DNA from: Triplophysa rosa
Lineage: Eukaryota; Chordata; Actinopteri; Cypriniformes; Nemacheilidae
Direction: 5' to 3'
Assembly (NCBI RefSeq): GCF_024868665.1
Contig: NC_079898.1
Location: forward strand, 1,649,839 to 1,713,838
DNA length: 64,000 bases
The stretch's first letter is position 1. Every line of letters starts with the position of its first letter. Below the pieces are notes generated by a model. It had not been told where the DNA came from, searched no databases, and worked only from the letters and a program-made list of their open reading frames with translations. Below are positions 43,486-56,339 of the stretch, piece by piece. Both the position numbers and the translations under genes were made by a program.

Positions 43486-44345
43486 ATTTTCTTTTGCCCA
43501 CTTGTTAGTTGTGATTTCTGTGCCCTAGCCTAGCAGCAGTAATAGCGCTCATTATTGTCAAAAGGTTGACCAATCAAACAGAGTTAAACGGCTAAAACGA
43601 ATATTATCGTTTGTTTTAGATGTAATGTAATGTGTATACTCGATTTAAGGTTAAAAAACGCTGTATTTTCCACATACCGTGCATGTTTGTATCTCTGAAA
43701 CGCGCAGATTTTTTACAAAGCTCATCTCTCTGAAAAGCGAGGTGTGCTATGACTGGCCAGTTAACCAGTACGTAGTGATTGGTCGAATACTGCAAGCGTT
43801 GACGGAAATGTTACAACTCTTACCATATTCGGAACATCATGTTCCCAAGCAATTGTACTGACAGGTGATAAAATGTCATCGGTACTTCCTTATATCAATT
43901 CGAGCCCGAATCTGATACAGAAAATGAAGATGATCAAGCCGATACATCAACTTTGCCAGCGCGACTTGAGCAGGATGTAAAGGATTGGTAAGGTTTTATA
44001 AAAAAAAGTATGTTAAATAGTTAAAAACTATAGCTAACTGTTTTACCTTTTATATACGAGGTTATAAAGACTATAAACAAACAGCCATATACAGTACATC
44101 ATACAGAGTTTGTTTGAGATAGAAACAAGCATTCGTTTTTAGTTGTCTCATCTTTTGGCATGGCAAACAAAGAGTCTTTCTTTTCGCAACGAAACACACA
44201 GCGTCTCCACGGCATGGCCGCGGCGATGACGATACAATGAGATTTACAGGTACACCCACCTTACTTGCATTTAGATTTGGGAGGTCTTAGTCAAGTCATG
44301 TTACGAAGTGACGTACATTCGCTGGGGTATGGTTACACGAGGCGT
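43486..44345 (+). mobile_element. DNA transposon fragment with YQFEPE peptide
   Basis: In 43890-43992 the plus strand encodes YQFEPESDTENEDDQAD, then LEQDVKDW and a stop or splice donor. A YxFEPE start followed by acidic residues is found in fish transposon proteins related to the cytoplasmic tail of P2X7 receptors. I recall this only by motif. The far end has gaggcgtttcaggcaggtctggg. No full terminal repeat pair is established. Confidence 0.35.
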
Positions 44346-44959
44346 TTCAGGCAGGTCTGGGTGAGCATTCGCTTTTAGATAGAATGCATCTTTTGTTCCC
44401 ACACTTTAATTTGTGCAATTTTACGTGTCTAATACATGCATGGGCAACTTATAACACACCAAAGACACAGAAAAACATGTATTTACACAATTTACACATG
44501 ATTACCCTCTTGATTCTTATAGTTTTGTTTAATAAAATGAAAGTAAACTTTATTTGTTGTTTTAATGATCTCCCTATATTTTGATTAGAAATGTATTAAA
44601 TAATTCTAGTAGCTGTTTAGACACTGTAAAAATGTATTTTTTCATTGATCCAGCTGTAAGGCAAATTCTTTTTTACCAGACTGTGCATAGTGTACCAACC
44701 ACTTTTAACACTATGGTGAACACAGAGCTGTTCCAGATCAGTGGCAACTGGTACCTGAGCTGAAAAATCTCTTGAACAATTGTAAATTTTATTCTGAGAA
44801 ACATATTCCATAATCCTTATGCAACTGGATCAAGTCCCCTCACCTACATATGCATTACTGCAGCTAATATGTTTAGTAGAAGTGTTCGGACAAGAAGCTT
44901 AGCTTGTTTTGGCAACGTTGTCTCAAGCAAAACCCTTAATATTATAATATGTACTACAG

Positions 44960-45260
44960 CAGTGGTTCCCAACTCCCAAGCCTCTGTGGTCCACGCGAGA
45001 AGCTCCATTTTGCTGCCGCAGCACCCTACACCGTTGGTTCCGGAGTTCCGGTCCCACAAGTTTTTAGGGCCAGAGTTGAACCAATCTTTCTGCACCGGAA
45101 CTACCTTTTTCGATAACAGAGACAGGCCGAAAGTCCACACCGTGTCGGTGGAAATGGGGAAACAGAATGTTATAGATGTCTCCCTATATAAAACACCTAA
45201 TCCATCCCTCCCAGAATGTTTCAGACACTGAGGTCTGAGGACTGGAGTTGGGAACCACTG
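44960..45260. mobile_element. hAT-type MITE with exact 8-bp duplication
   Basis: CAGTGGTTCCCAACTCC at the left pairs with GGAGTTGGGAACCACTG at the right. TACTACAG is repeated exactly (44952-44959 and 45261-45268). The 301-base interior carries a plus-strand frame without a recognised domain. Confidence 0.88.
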
Positions 45261-45930
45261 TACTACAGTTTAAAACACCACTGTCTATCACATCATTTCA
45301 AGAAACAGTTCACCCAAAAATTAGATGTCTTGAATCAAGATTCACTGAAAGTAGATTTAATACAAAATTATTGTTGTTTCAACAAGTCAACAGTGAACGC
45401 AAGTTACAAATGCTGACTTAATCAAAAGAATATTATACTCTTTTTATTATATACATTAAGACAGAACCCCTCTATTTCAAAATGTACTGTGGGCTCTATA
45501 TTGAGGACCCTGATAAAGCTGTTGTCATGCCTTGTTCAAAAAGGATCAGGTTTGCATTTAAGACATTTAGGCATTTAGAAAACAATTTGATGCAAAACGA
45601 GTCACAAGAGTGAGGAAACAGTAAAGTGATTCATCATAGGCAGTTAACATGTTCCTGTCTGGACTCAAATTGGCAGATCATTCCAGCAAGGAATAGTGAA
45701 AGTGAATGAGATCTATACATTAAATCTAAACAAACAGTAGCTCAAGACGCTGGGCTAACAGTAGACTCTCTCATAACTAAAAATACCATAATAAAACTAG
45801 TTTTACTACAGGGGTGATTTTCATGAAATCTTGATTTCAAGATGTCAAACATGATTTTTTTTAAACACTTGTATCAACAAATGTCCTATATATTCATTTA
45901 AAACAAGGTATGACATGTTGGAAGGCAATG

Positions 45931-48119
45931 GGCCTCATTCATGAAACACAAGCAGAATTAATTTTTGTGTAAATCGTTCGTAAAGTCGTACTGACGTAAA
46001 TTTTCAGATTCATGAAAATGTTCGTATTTTCAAAATGTTAGTTGGTACGAAACAAAATGTACACCTGCTCCATCCCATGTGTAAATAGTGCGTAAAACCG
46101 CACATGACATTCTGTATTATTTTAGACAAACTGATGACACTGCATTTTGATGCTCAGTGTATTATAATGATATTTCACGAGTTCTTTTGCCCCGTCTTTT
46201 ATCATTTTTTACCTTTTAACTTTGGGTAAAACGCAGAGCTCGTCACTGTCCTTTTTACACAGCCGTCCAATCACAGTGGAGAAGAGGCGGGACAAACACT
46301 ACATTGACCAACCATCATACACAACTATGGAGAAGTTAATATTAATGGTTTCTGCATTTTCATATTCAGTTATATTCTTTAAAATAAGATACCAGTAACA
46401 AGTAGGCTAACTGTTGCAGATATTCTATATCACAGCAACCAACGCATCTCCGGAATAACTGAGCGTTCAGACTGCAACCGTCGAGAGCGTTAAAAATCGC
46501 TCTGGCCGCCCTGCCAACAACGCTGTAGAAAGAGTCTTGGGCGCACTGACGCTCTGACGTAGATCGTAATCTTATCTTGTATTTAAAGGGGCCGCAAGCA
46601 AACATGCTTGTTGTTCTTGTGCAGACTGACCACAAGAAATTGATCGGTGGAAAGAACTTTATTGTAGTTACACGTTTGCTAACGAAATAAACCAATTAAA
46701 AGCCATTTGTGTGGTGTGGCTTTTGTGTTCATGGTTAAGTGCTAGTCTAATTTCAACATTATAGCAGACATTTACTAGCCTCGGTCTTTAATTAACATCA
46801 ATTTGTGTGCAACCTACATTTCAAACTCTCCTGGTCGAAGTGTAACGTTAGCTTTAATGCAGTTGGTCAAAGCGGAAATATTCTGCAGCAGTAAAGGTCT
46901 TTGCACATACAGTCCGAAATTTTCGTATGCGTTTTTTCGTATTTGGCTCTCATTTGTACAGTGTCTCTGAATGGTTAAAAAAGGCCACTCAAAATGCTTG
47001 ACGGATGCGAAAAACGCAGAAAATCGAACCCGGTCCGAATTTTTTTATGACGGACGAAAATATCGGAGGCAGTGTGTAAATGTGATTGACTCAACGTGAG
47101 GTCGTATTTATTTTTTAATGTGCGGAAATTTCGGACGCAAATTTAGGACTCAATGTGCAATTGGCTTAACACTGTTTTGCATGCTCTAGCGCTCAAGTTT
47201 GCATGAAATTCCCGCTTATTTACAGAAAATGTATAACATTAATGCACATCATCAGCAACTCACCAGGAACACAAACAATCTCAGACACCTTGGTCCACGC
47301 ATCATTTTTTTATTTATGTCCCTGTACGCAAACAGGGACGAGTCGTATAGGATTGAGAAACCAGCCACTGCAATTATCAAATTCTCCTCCATTTTGCTTG
47401 GGAACTAATGTGGTCGGAACCAAAGTTTACAGGGCTGCTTTCTCTGGAATCATCTCAAGCGATGGACTTCTACGTTCCGATTGGTTGCCGCCGAACCGCG
47501 TCATAGCTCATTACCATAAAGTTGACCTGATTTCAACTCTCCTTGACGCCCTCAACGGCCAAGACGCGCCCCGCCGCTCCTGGCCGCCGGCTCACATTGA
47601 AAATGAATGACTTCCGACCATTTTGACGATCTCGACAGCGGCGGTCTGAACGCACAGTAACGCGCACTCGCGCAGTGCCTCCAAAGCGTTCTCAGGCACC
47701 ACCAGCTGGTCGTTTTCAGAAGAGCACCAGGTATTATTATTTTAGCTGGCTAAAAACGCTTTGGTGGACACGTTTAATTTATTAATTTCTTGGTAAGCAT
47801 ATAGCCTATTAGTATCTTATGCATTTATGCAATATAATGTAGCCAAACTAGAGAATGAAGTCCAGAGGATTCCAGCATTCCAATATACGTCATTTGCGTT
47901 GCTGTAATTCATAGGCGGGGATTACGCTAATTGTGAATGAGTATGCATGCGCGACCTGTTAGCTAATGATTGGAATTCATTAACACACACGCATTTTACT
48001 ATGAAATCTGACATTTACAAAGTATTTGTGAATCCGGAGGAAAGTTTTCGGGAAGGTCTGCTTTAAGCGCAAATTGCTCGGAATTTACTCATATTTACGA
48101 ATGTTTCATGAATGAGGCC
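45931..48119. mobile_element. composite of nested DNA transposons
   Basis: The outer ends GGCCTCATTCATGAAACA (45931) and GTTTCATGAATGAGGCC (48103-48119) are inverted. A likely second pair is GCGTTCAGACTGC (46461) and GCGGTCTGAACGC (47641-47653). Inside that is a third pair: TTGCACATACAGTCCGAAATTTTCG-like at 46901 and its inverse near 47120-47162. No intact transposase is found; a frame on minus at 46366-46695 has no domain I know. Confidence 0.5.
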
Positions 48120-49439
48120 TATTCATTCCAAAAACTTTTACTGACCGCTTAAAATGATTTTTATCATTTTTTAAAACAAAAAAATGCCTTAAATTCTCAC
48201 TACATAAGCGTAAAAAATTAACAAAGTATATTTTAATAGAAACTTATACATTTTATATGCGGAAAACTACCTCTGTATCGGTAATGAGAATGAATATCAA
48301 GTTTTTACTATAAAAAATAAAGTAACTTTATTACTTTGTTAGTCATTTGAAAAGTATAGTAGATGCATTTCTTCATTTAAAATCAAACTAAATGTAAATA
48401 TATGTGTGAGTGTGTGTGTATAAACAGTCACTTTAAAATGTTACAAAGGATGAGAATATTAGTCATGGACACTTCTTTTTTCCACTATTTAGTAGAACAT
48501 CCAATTGTTTTTTTCCAGAATGTTTGACATTTTCTCTGTTTAAATTACAACACATGAAGCAGAATGAGAATTTCAGCAGAAAAAGCAATTTAATACATAA
48601 ATACAAATAATTTATTATGTCATAATTATGTTTTGTCCAAGGTAGAGAACACAATTATCTTTTTATGATACTTTGTTTGTGTTATTGAATTGTATGTGTT
48701 TGTGTTATAATTCAAATCTTTACTGCCATGATGTTTCAGTGGGTTTATGAGAATGACCCATATAATGATATCATGGTAAACTTGTGGTTACTATGGTTTT
48801 ACTACACAAAGCCATAAAAAGAAATACTGTGTTAAACCATGGATGATTTTCGTTAAGTACATGTCTTGGGTAATGACTTGTCAAATGATTCTCTAGATAC
48901 TATCAGCATTGCATATCGCTTTGTACTTGTAAACAGTATCCTATTGTCGCGCTGGTGAAATGGAAACAGATCATTTCTGCTTTTTGATTTGAATGTGGTG
49001 TACACATTGACTACATCAAACAGCAAAAGCATGCATCATTCACTCAACATGAGCCTTAACAGAGCTGTCCTTCACACAGACAATACAGACACACATCATT
49101 CACTTGACACAAACCTTTTACAGATACAAGTCTTATCACACCCATGTTATGCTTTGAATTGATGGACACAGAAAGTCTCAAATGAAAACAGACGACATGG
49201 GTCAGTCAAAATATGTGGCTGTAATTAATGAAAAAACAGTTTTTATTCTCACAGAATTTCTGATCAATGGCTTTGGGCTGCAGGCTCAAGTCTGTACTCG
49301 TTCAGTGTTGTAACAGCAGATCATAAATCTTTTGGCACAAAAGAGTGTGAACTAAAACGGTATGTCCACAAATCAAAGCTTTATTTTCACACTGTTAGTG
49401 ATGCTGCCATGACTTTAAATACGTTTTTGCTTGTTTGTT
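48120..49439. other. unrecognised sequence upstream of vit intron 1 boundary
   Basis: AT-rich, single-copy looking, without gene or named repeat. Confidence 0.3.
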
Positions 49440-49559
49440 TAATGGAGTTGATGGGTGTGAGAGGAGAAACAAACTGAACCGCAGAACAGCGGGTCAAAAT
49501 CAACGCTTTTATTTATCAGTAAACCTACACCACTTATTACACGAGCGTGTGTTAAAATC

Positions 49560-49745
49560 AAAGGAGTTCTTACCTTGACGCAACGCGAATGTCGCCCGGA
49601 GACTCCACAGATAAGCGCGCTTAAACTCCAAACACGCGCGTTCAAACCTCGCTGGATGCGTCAGCTGTGAGGAGTGCGCGCGTGTAGTTGAAAGTTTCTG
49701 CCTGCTTCAGTCACACGCGCGCGCGTGTTGTGTTCTGTTGGTGGG
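49560..49745 (-). promoter_or_regulatory. CpG-rich putative promoter
   Basis: The stretch is locally rich in CG dinucleotides (gcgcgc, acgcgcgcgcg) in otherwise AT-rich, CG-poor DNA. It overlaps the predicted first exon. No clear TATA box is seen. Confidence 0.4.
49574..49700 (-). CDS. vit: probable non-coding first exon of vit
   Basis: On the minus strand a GC- and CpG-rich stretch ends ...GCGTTGCGTCAAG and is followed by a strong donor GTAAGAAC (49573-49566). The exon has no good Met start in frame with the signal-peptide exon, so it would be 5' untranslated; its upstream limit is arbitrary. CpG-rich sequence continues to about 49740 and may be the promoter. It is the nearest promoter-like region upstream of the signal-peptide exon. 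Assignment to vit is inference and implies an intron of about 18 kb that holds DIRS copy 2. Confidence 0.4.
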
Positions 49746-50609
49746 ACGTGATGAGAGCCAATCAAACCTCATTGAATCGTCAACAACTTATCCACAAGGG
49801 CACATGTAATGAATATCGTTAAATTTGCATCATTGTTCTTTCAGCAGGGATACTTTTATTATTGTCATTCATGTACGAAAACATGCAGCCTCCTCTTCTG
49901 CAGTCAGAGAGGTTTTAAACACAAATTCAACAAAGATTTCATAATGTCCACAGGTCATCTCCTATGAGTAAATAATCAAGAGACTTGAGTAATAGTGCTG
50001 TGAGTCACTGGTGTCATTAAGATTTTATGGGAATTATTTTCTTTGTTGGAGCAAAATGCATAATTGAACTGGATAATTTATGTCTTTAATGTACCTGATA
50101 TTGTCTGAAACACGCTTAACTTTAATTTCTTAAGGGTATGTTTCTGCTGAAGAGCAAAGTCATTACCTGTGGCCGAATCACAGCCGTGCCGACATTGACC
50201 ATGTACACAGTTTCTGTTATTCATGATTATTATTATTCATAATATGGAGATGGAAAAGTAAGGCAAAAAAGCCAGGGTGCAGCTACTGTATTTAGCTCTA
50301 TTCCTTCATTCATTCATTTGTGTATCCTGAAATGAAGTTTGCATGCTAAACTGTACACAATATTCATGTACAAATATGCTATTCATATTCTGAATGAGGA
50401 GCGTTGTTGCTCACCTTTGCTATTTCTGACACCTGATTTTAGTAATTTAGCCAAATAATTGATGTCTATTGCTGCGTTGAACAATTATTGAACAATTGAA
50501 CATTGCACTGTCTGCAATTGGATTTATGTTCACTTCTTTAAAGGGTAGTAAATCTTTTTACATATTACAACTGCCTGTAATCTAGGGCTTACAATAACTT
50601 TCTTATGCA

Positions 50610-50715
50610 AACGTGCGTGCGTGCGTGTGTGTGTGTGTTCACTACTCACTGAATGGGTTAAATGCAGAGGACAAATTCTGAATATGGGTTACTTCACTTC
50701 AAGTATTTCTTTTTC
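50610..50715 (+). repeat. LINE/SINE tail remnant
   Basis: A TG-rich run passes into ctgaatgggttaaatgcaga and aattctgaatatgggttac, a tail common in fish retroposons. The body is missing. Confidence 0.4.
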
Positions 50716-53700
50716 ATTCTTTTTTCTTTGGATGAGTTTGTAATATTAATTGGAATGTATTTTCATTGCGTGTAAATGTGTCTGGTCACTGTATCTTATC
50801 ATCAGTGCATTTGTTAAAGTTCTTTGATATCACTTTGTGTTTCACTGGTTGCCATTGCTCTACATCTGGATGGACATCACTGGAGTCAGTGGCAGGAGAT
50901 ATTTACGATAAGGAGAAAATATCTGTCATTTAATGCTTTCTGGTTGATGTAATGTCTTTAAATCGTTTATCTGTACAGAGGAGGGGGCATGCTGTTGAAG
51001 TGTTGTTTGAAGTTTCTACAGAACATGGAGCTCGTATAAAGTGGCCGATCTGGCCGGGTGCCAAAAGTGCTCATGGTGGGTACATATTGTAGAAACCACA
51101 GATGGACCACATGAACACCACAGCATTTGGACACCATGCCAGAATGGGCTCTGTAGACTATAAACAAGCTGAGAAGAAGAAAGAGCCAACTACACAGAGA
51201 TGGGAGTTTATTATCTCCAAAAGTTAATGTCTTTCATTCATCATTTAATAAGCAAGAACATCTGGCAATAAATCTGGAGTAGAAAATATATTAGTCTAGG
51301 TATATAAGAACGGTGTCTAATAGTACCAATCTCAGCGTATATACACAAAAATAGAGGGGCGACGTTTAATTCATTTAAGTATACAGGTAAGGTGTGTAAA
51401 TCAAACACGTAGCAGAGTTTAGCACGGGTAAATGACCAAATCAATTCAGCTGAGAATATCTGCTTACTGCAGTTACCACAACAAGCAGCCAAAGGAATGA
51501 CTACAGCTATGCAATCTAAAAATAGCAATCTAAAAATATATATATAGAAAGAACATCTCTTTAAAGGCAGTTTATGTTATTTAAACAAAAGAGAAGACGA
51601 CATAAACAGTGTTTGCTATGAGAGCAAAAGAGCACATTTTGTTTCCGAGTATATGGACAATCTTTCAGCTGCCTCTACTTTATTGACATAGAGAGACAGC
51701 TCGATGCAACACAGACTTCTAATCCGAGCAAAAGTTTTGCGGAAGCAGTGCAGGTATGCCTGATTTGGTGGATTTTGTTCCACTGGAGTACAGGGACACT
51801 CAGGTGCAGCATTTCATTGCGATTCAGCCCTTGTGTGGCTGGTCATGTCCCGTCATGTTGACAGAGTAACCTGTTAATACTTCCTACATGCCTGTCTCGC
51901 TCGCTCACTTTCTCACATTTACACGCCTCCTCTCTCTTTCCTCTTCAGTTTCTTCAAATAGTTCTCGCCGTGAGTGTTTTGGTGGATAATTTCAAATTCA
52001 CAGTTTTCCTGGTGGACCCTTTTTCTCCTGAATGACGCATAGAAGCATAGAAATGTTCATTCTTTTCTTGCTGGCTGCCACTGTTCTCTGTTCACAGGAG
52101 GCTTTAGTCATGTTATTTTTCCAGCACCCTGTTTTTCTAACGCTCTCCAAACAGTCTCACACAAGGCAACAGTATCCCAGCCGGCTTACAGCAAAAATGA
52201 AGTCAAAGGAAGACCAAATTATGAAGAAAATACCAACAGTTTCACTGCGTAATGACAAAGGTGAACACTGTATTCATTCACTCTGCAGGACTGATTATAC
52301 CACAAATACCACAAAGAGCTAACATCAAGAAGAAACAGTAGCGTGCATTCGTTATATAATACCCAAACCTTGTAGAATGCAGATTTGTGTCTGTGAAATC
52401 CCTCTTTGTACTTTATAAAAATAAAGTTCATAAGGAACAGTGTTGCAGTCAGCCCAAAGGTAAAGAGGCCAGCCGACCTCAATGCAACATTGTGCTCATA
52501 AATGACAGTTTCACCTCAATGCTACAAAATGACACTTTGACCTCAATGCAACATTGTGCTCAAGTGGAACTCGGAAAGCTTCGGAAAAGGAAACCTGAAT
52601 CTTTGGTTACACTTCTTGAGCATGGCTTCAATTAACAGGAGCCCCATTTCCACATCTTAAAATGTGTCAAACCTTCTTAAACCACAGAACTGCACAGTTC
52701 GCCACTAAAACGTTGGAGATAGGAAAATTCTATTTAAAGCAGATTACTTTCTTGTGTGGGAAAATAAAACCTACCCAGCTATTGTGAGTTGTTCCAAGAT
52801 ACTTTGAATTCATGTATCTCAGAACATCATTTGAGTTAAAAATCACAAAAATCTAAGTGGCCTTGTCCATCACCACATTCCAGAAAGGTCCGGCTCTGAC
52901 AGTGGACTGCAGCTTGTGTCAGAGAAAATGGTCTGCAAAAGACTAGCACTTCATGCTATTTGGCTGATGAGGGGAATAGGCATATCTTTCCATGTGATTT
53001 CATGACAGATACCTGTTGCTTTGTCACAGCAAAGATTTCACAACCAAGCGGTCGCTACAGGGTGAATACTCGTACACAAATCCTCTGCATGAGGATTGTA
53101 GGAGATGCAGTAAGAGGTCATGACTTTAGGGAGACGAGAACGAGGGCAAGAACTAATCCCTGACTAACAACAGCAAGTCCGCTGATTACTGTTCCGTTGT
53201 ATAGGCAGTTTGTAACCAGAGGCCAGAATACACAGAAGGTGAATGTAAGAACTTGATGTTTTTACTGTGTCAAACACAGATCAAAATTAGATGAAAGACT
53301 TGTTTGTCTTGCAATAGCTCAGGCTGGAATTGAATTGAAAACCACATGCTTCAGGAAAGAGTGTAGATATATCGATCTGTCTGGGTCTGGGCAACTATAG
53401 GGCTGATAGAACAGCTTTGTAGTTAGATCATGTAAGATAAGCAGGGGTGATGGCAGGCATGTATTGGTGGTATTGTTGCAGTGCAAACTGCAAAAAGCAA
53501 CCCAACCTTGCACCAACTACATACGACTAAGAACAGGAACCAATAGATGCTCTTGGCAATAAGCCCTGTTTAGAAATTATTTTCATTCAGCATGACTGAA
53601 TATGAGTCATTTTGCCAACAGGCATAAACAAGATTCCAGTGTCAGGATTTACCAAGCAGTCCAAAAAAAACCTGCAACTGCATTCTTGCATTACCTGTGA

Positions 53701-54860
53701 GTTTAATCAAAGTCTGTTTATGGAAGTCGTGCCGTTCGGCGGCCATGTTTGCAACACCAACGATTTCAGCCATAGCAAGACCACAGTCTTATCTACTTGA
53801 ATGGAGGAAGTCAAATATTTTTTTAAATTGCAGGCCAAAATCACATAACATAACTTCACATAACATTTGTTTCCTAAGCTTACATTGCACTAAAACATAT
53901 CCTTCTTCAAGTGTGTGTACACAGTTTTCAATAGACTTTTAATAACATTTTTAAATGTCTTACTGTAAGTTGATAAAAAGAAATGGAAACAAAATAAAAA
54001 AACGGAACTTTCTCTGGCTAAATCTAATTTTTATGTTGATACCACATCCTACTTCTGCTGTATTAGTCTAGCCTTATAACTCTTACTTGGAAATTATGTT
54101 GGAGAATTAAAATAATCTTTTATTTTAAAATATCTGTTCCTCAAAATGGCTGATAACTGTCAAACAGTAACTAAAATAAAAAACAGTAGACCTGCATTTG
54201 CTATCCCCTTATTAAATCTGCCGTGCCCTCTAGGCTCAAAACGGCAAGGCTAAATCTGTGATTTCACACAGCCAGACACTCCCACTCACCAGTAACCCGA
54301 TTCACTGCGTGGACAACACACTCACAGTGTGTCCCTTGTTTTAACACTTTGCCTGAAGCCCAACTTCTCTGGAGGAATGTAAATGTCTGCCTGCCATTGC
54401 ATTGTTTTTCTTTTGAGCACACACAGCAAATGCTGTGGGGCTAAACCATTGAGCTGTATTGTCATTTCTTTACCTAACCAAACCACCACCGCTTTGCTAA
54501 AAGCATTTCTGCAAAACGAAGGAGTTTTTTGCAACAAATTGAAGTTAAGATGTAATGTGAGCCTAAATGTGAGGGATCCCTGTAAACAAAACTTAATTGT
54601 AATTTAATTAAAATAGATTCGTCGCCAACTGTGAGTTCACACGAATACGGACAGCGATGCATCTGAATTTAAAACACCACATCATCTTCACCAGCAATTT
54701 GCAGAGACCATTGAAGAGATGTGAGACATGATAAGAAATGTATTTTCATTGACTTTACTTACATTGGCAGTTAAGAAAGTACTCAGAAGACTCTCTCAGA
54801 CACAATCAACATTGCTGAGTTATGTAAGACACCTATTAAATGGTGAGTCAATAACTAAAA
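50716..54860. other. unrecognised intergenic sequence
   Basis: No repeat or gene is recognised. A 96-codon plus-strand frame at 52032-52322 starts with a signal-like FILFLLAATVLCSQ but has no family resemblance or splice context. Confidence 0.3.
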
Positions 54861-54890
54861 ATATATATAGTGGTCGGCAACAGGCGGCCC

Positions 54891-55184
54891 GCGGGCCAAA
54901 ACTGGCCCAGGATGCTTTTAATCACTTTCTGTTGATCTGTGAAGCCCCGCACTAGGATCCTGCTGCTGTGTGCATAGCTTGCTGTCAGTGCTTCAATCTT
55001 GCGCTTTCGTGCCTGTTTTTGGAGCGGGAAGGCCACTTTGAAGGTGCCATGCTTCGTATCGTGGTGCCGTCTAATATTATATTCTTTGCAAACAGCGACA
55101 ACTTTGTTGCAGATAACACACGCCGGCTTTGCATTCACAAAACTAGGTGGGATGAATGCATAGTTGTCTTTCCATTCCACTTTG
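54891..55184 (-). pseudogene. hAT transposase N-terminal fragment with BED-type finger
   Basis: The minus strand reads HKVEWKDNYAFIPP, then ACVICNKVVAVCKEYNIRRH and HDTKHGTF, a C-x2-C...H-x3/4-H zinc finger. PLQKQARKRKIEALTASY and SSRILVRGFTDQQKVIKS follow. This matches the N-terminus of vertebrate hAT transposases and derived proteins. The frame is cut upstream by the LTR-like insertion at 55185. It runs into the element's 3' terminal repeat at about 54890, so the catalytic domain has been deleted. Confidence 0.75.
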
Positions 55185-55991
55185 TGTCGTGATCTCAGTC
55201 TTGTCTTGGCTTTGTGTCTCGTGTGGGTGTGTGTTGTTTTGTCGAACACGTGGAGTGCCGTTTTGACAGCTCTACACATGTCCGGTGTCTGCGTCACTCG
55301 TCCCACCCCTGTGTCTCCCCGCCAGGCTTTTCCCTCATCGGGTTTCCATCACCTCATCACCATCACTCCTGTAGCTCGTTCCTCATCAGTAGTCTCCCCT
55401 GGCTCCTCATTATGTTTCACCTGTAATTCATTCCCGTCTTTAGGTCCCCTCTATTGAATCCCTTTTGTCCTCTTGTCTTGTGTCAGACCGTTGTTTACGT
55501 CGCTGGCCTTTCCTAGTCTGGTTATCCTAGTTGTAATCTTAGTTAGATTGTTATAGCCATAGTCATAGTCTTGATTTATTTTTTTATTTATTTTTTTCGC
55601 TTAGTGCAGGCTTTGTTGCCCTTAGTTGCTCTCTTGGACACTCCCCTTGTTTTAGCCTCCAGTGCCTAGACCCGTTGCTCTCACATTTCTGTTCACTTCC
55701 CCCTTAGTTCTCGTTGGCATCCCGGACCTCCCAGCTCTTCTCACCCTGGCATCTCTTCTCATGTGGGCGCCGCTCTCGTCTCAGGTCGGCCGGCGGGTCG
55801 AGGCTTCTCCCCGCTGTGCATGTTCCCCTCGTGGGTCAGGAACTCCCGGACTTTGTCTATCTCCCGAGGTGGTTTTGCTCTTCCGTAAGTCCCGGTGGGT
55901 CGAGTTCCCCTCCCCCCAGGCTTACAAGGTTCCTGTGTTCGAGGCCGCTGTCACCTGGTGGAATTACTGGACTGTGTTTATAGTCATGACA
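55185..55991. mobile_element. 807-bp LTR-like element with 5-bp duplication
   Basis: It begins TGTCGTGA and ends TCATGACA, and CTTTG flanks both sides (55180-55184 and 55992-55996). It is GC-rich on the right and T-rich in the middle, without a convincing protein. Termini and duplication suit a solo LTR of a different family from those at 3440, 17290 and 23676. A non-autonomous element is also possible. Confidence 0.7.
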
Positions 55992-56339
55992 CTTTGTATG
56001 CACTATTTTCGCTGTCAACTTTCCTCTTTAGACTCTTTGATAGTGCCATTTTCGCTCACCATCTAGCCATCTTAAATGTTAACATCAATCTGCACACGAC
56101 ATATTTGCGTACCCACAGCAGGTAAAAAAATAGGCTACGTTAAATAATTATATGACTATTATGTAATTTCTAGTTGCATTTTTCATCTATTCATTTCTTA
56201 AATTATTCTTTGACTATGTTCTGGCCCACCATCTAGCGGTGAAGTTGTTTTTTTTTGGCCCGATGCCAAACTTGCTTGCCGACCCCTGATATAGAACATA
56301 GAATAGTTCACGTTCAAAGTTTTACTGCAATTGTAACAT

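Larger units (their letters stand above)
54868..56288 (-). mobile_element. hAT transposon split by an LTR-like element
   Basis: The left end AGTGGTCGGCAACAGGCGG and the inverse of the right end, CAGGGGTCGGCAAGCAAG, are related hAT-type termini. The element has a minus-strand transposase start. Its 8-bp duplication is not clear (AT-rich flanks differ). It is interrupted at 55185-55991. Confidence 0.7.
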
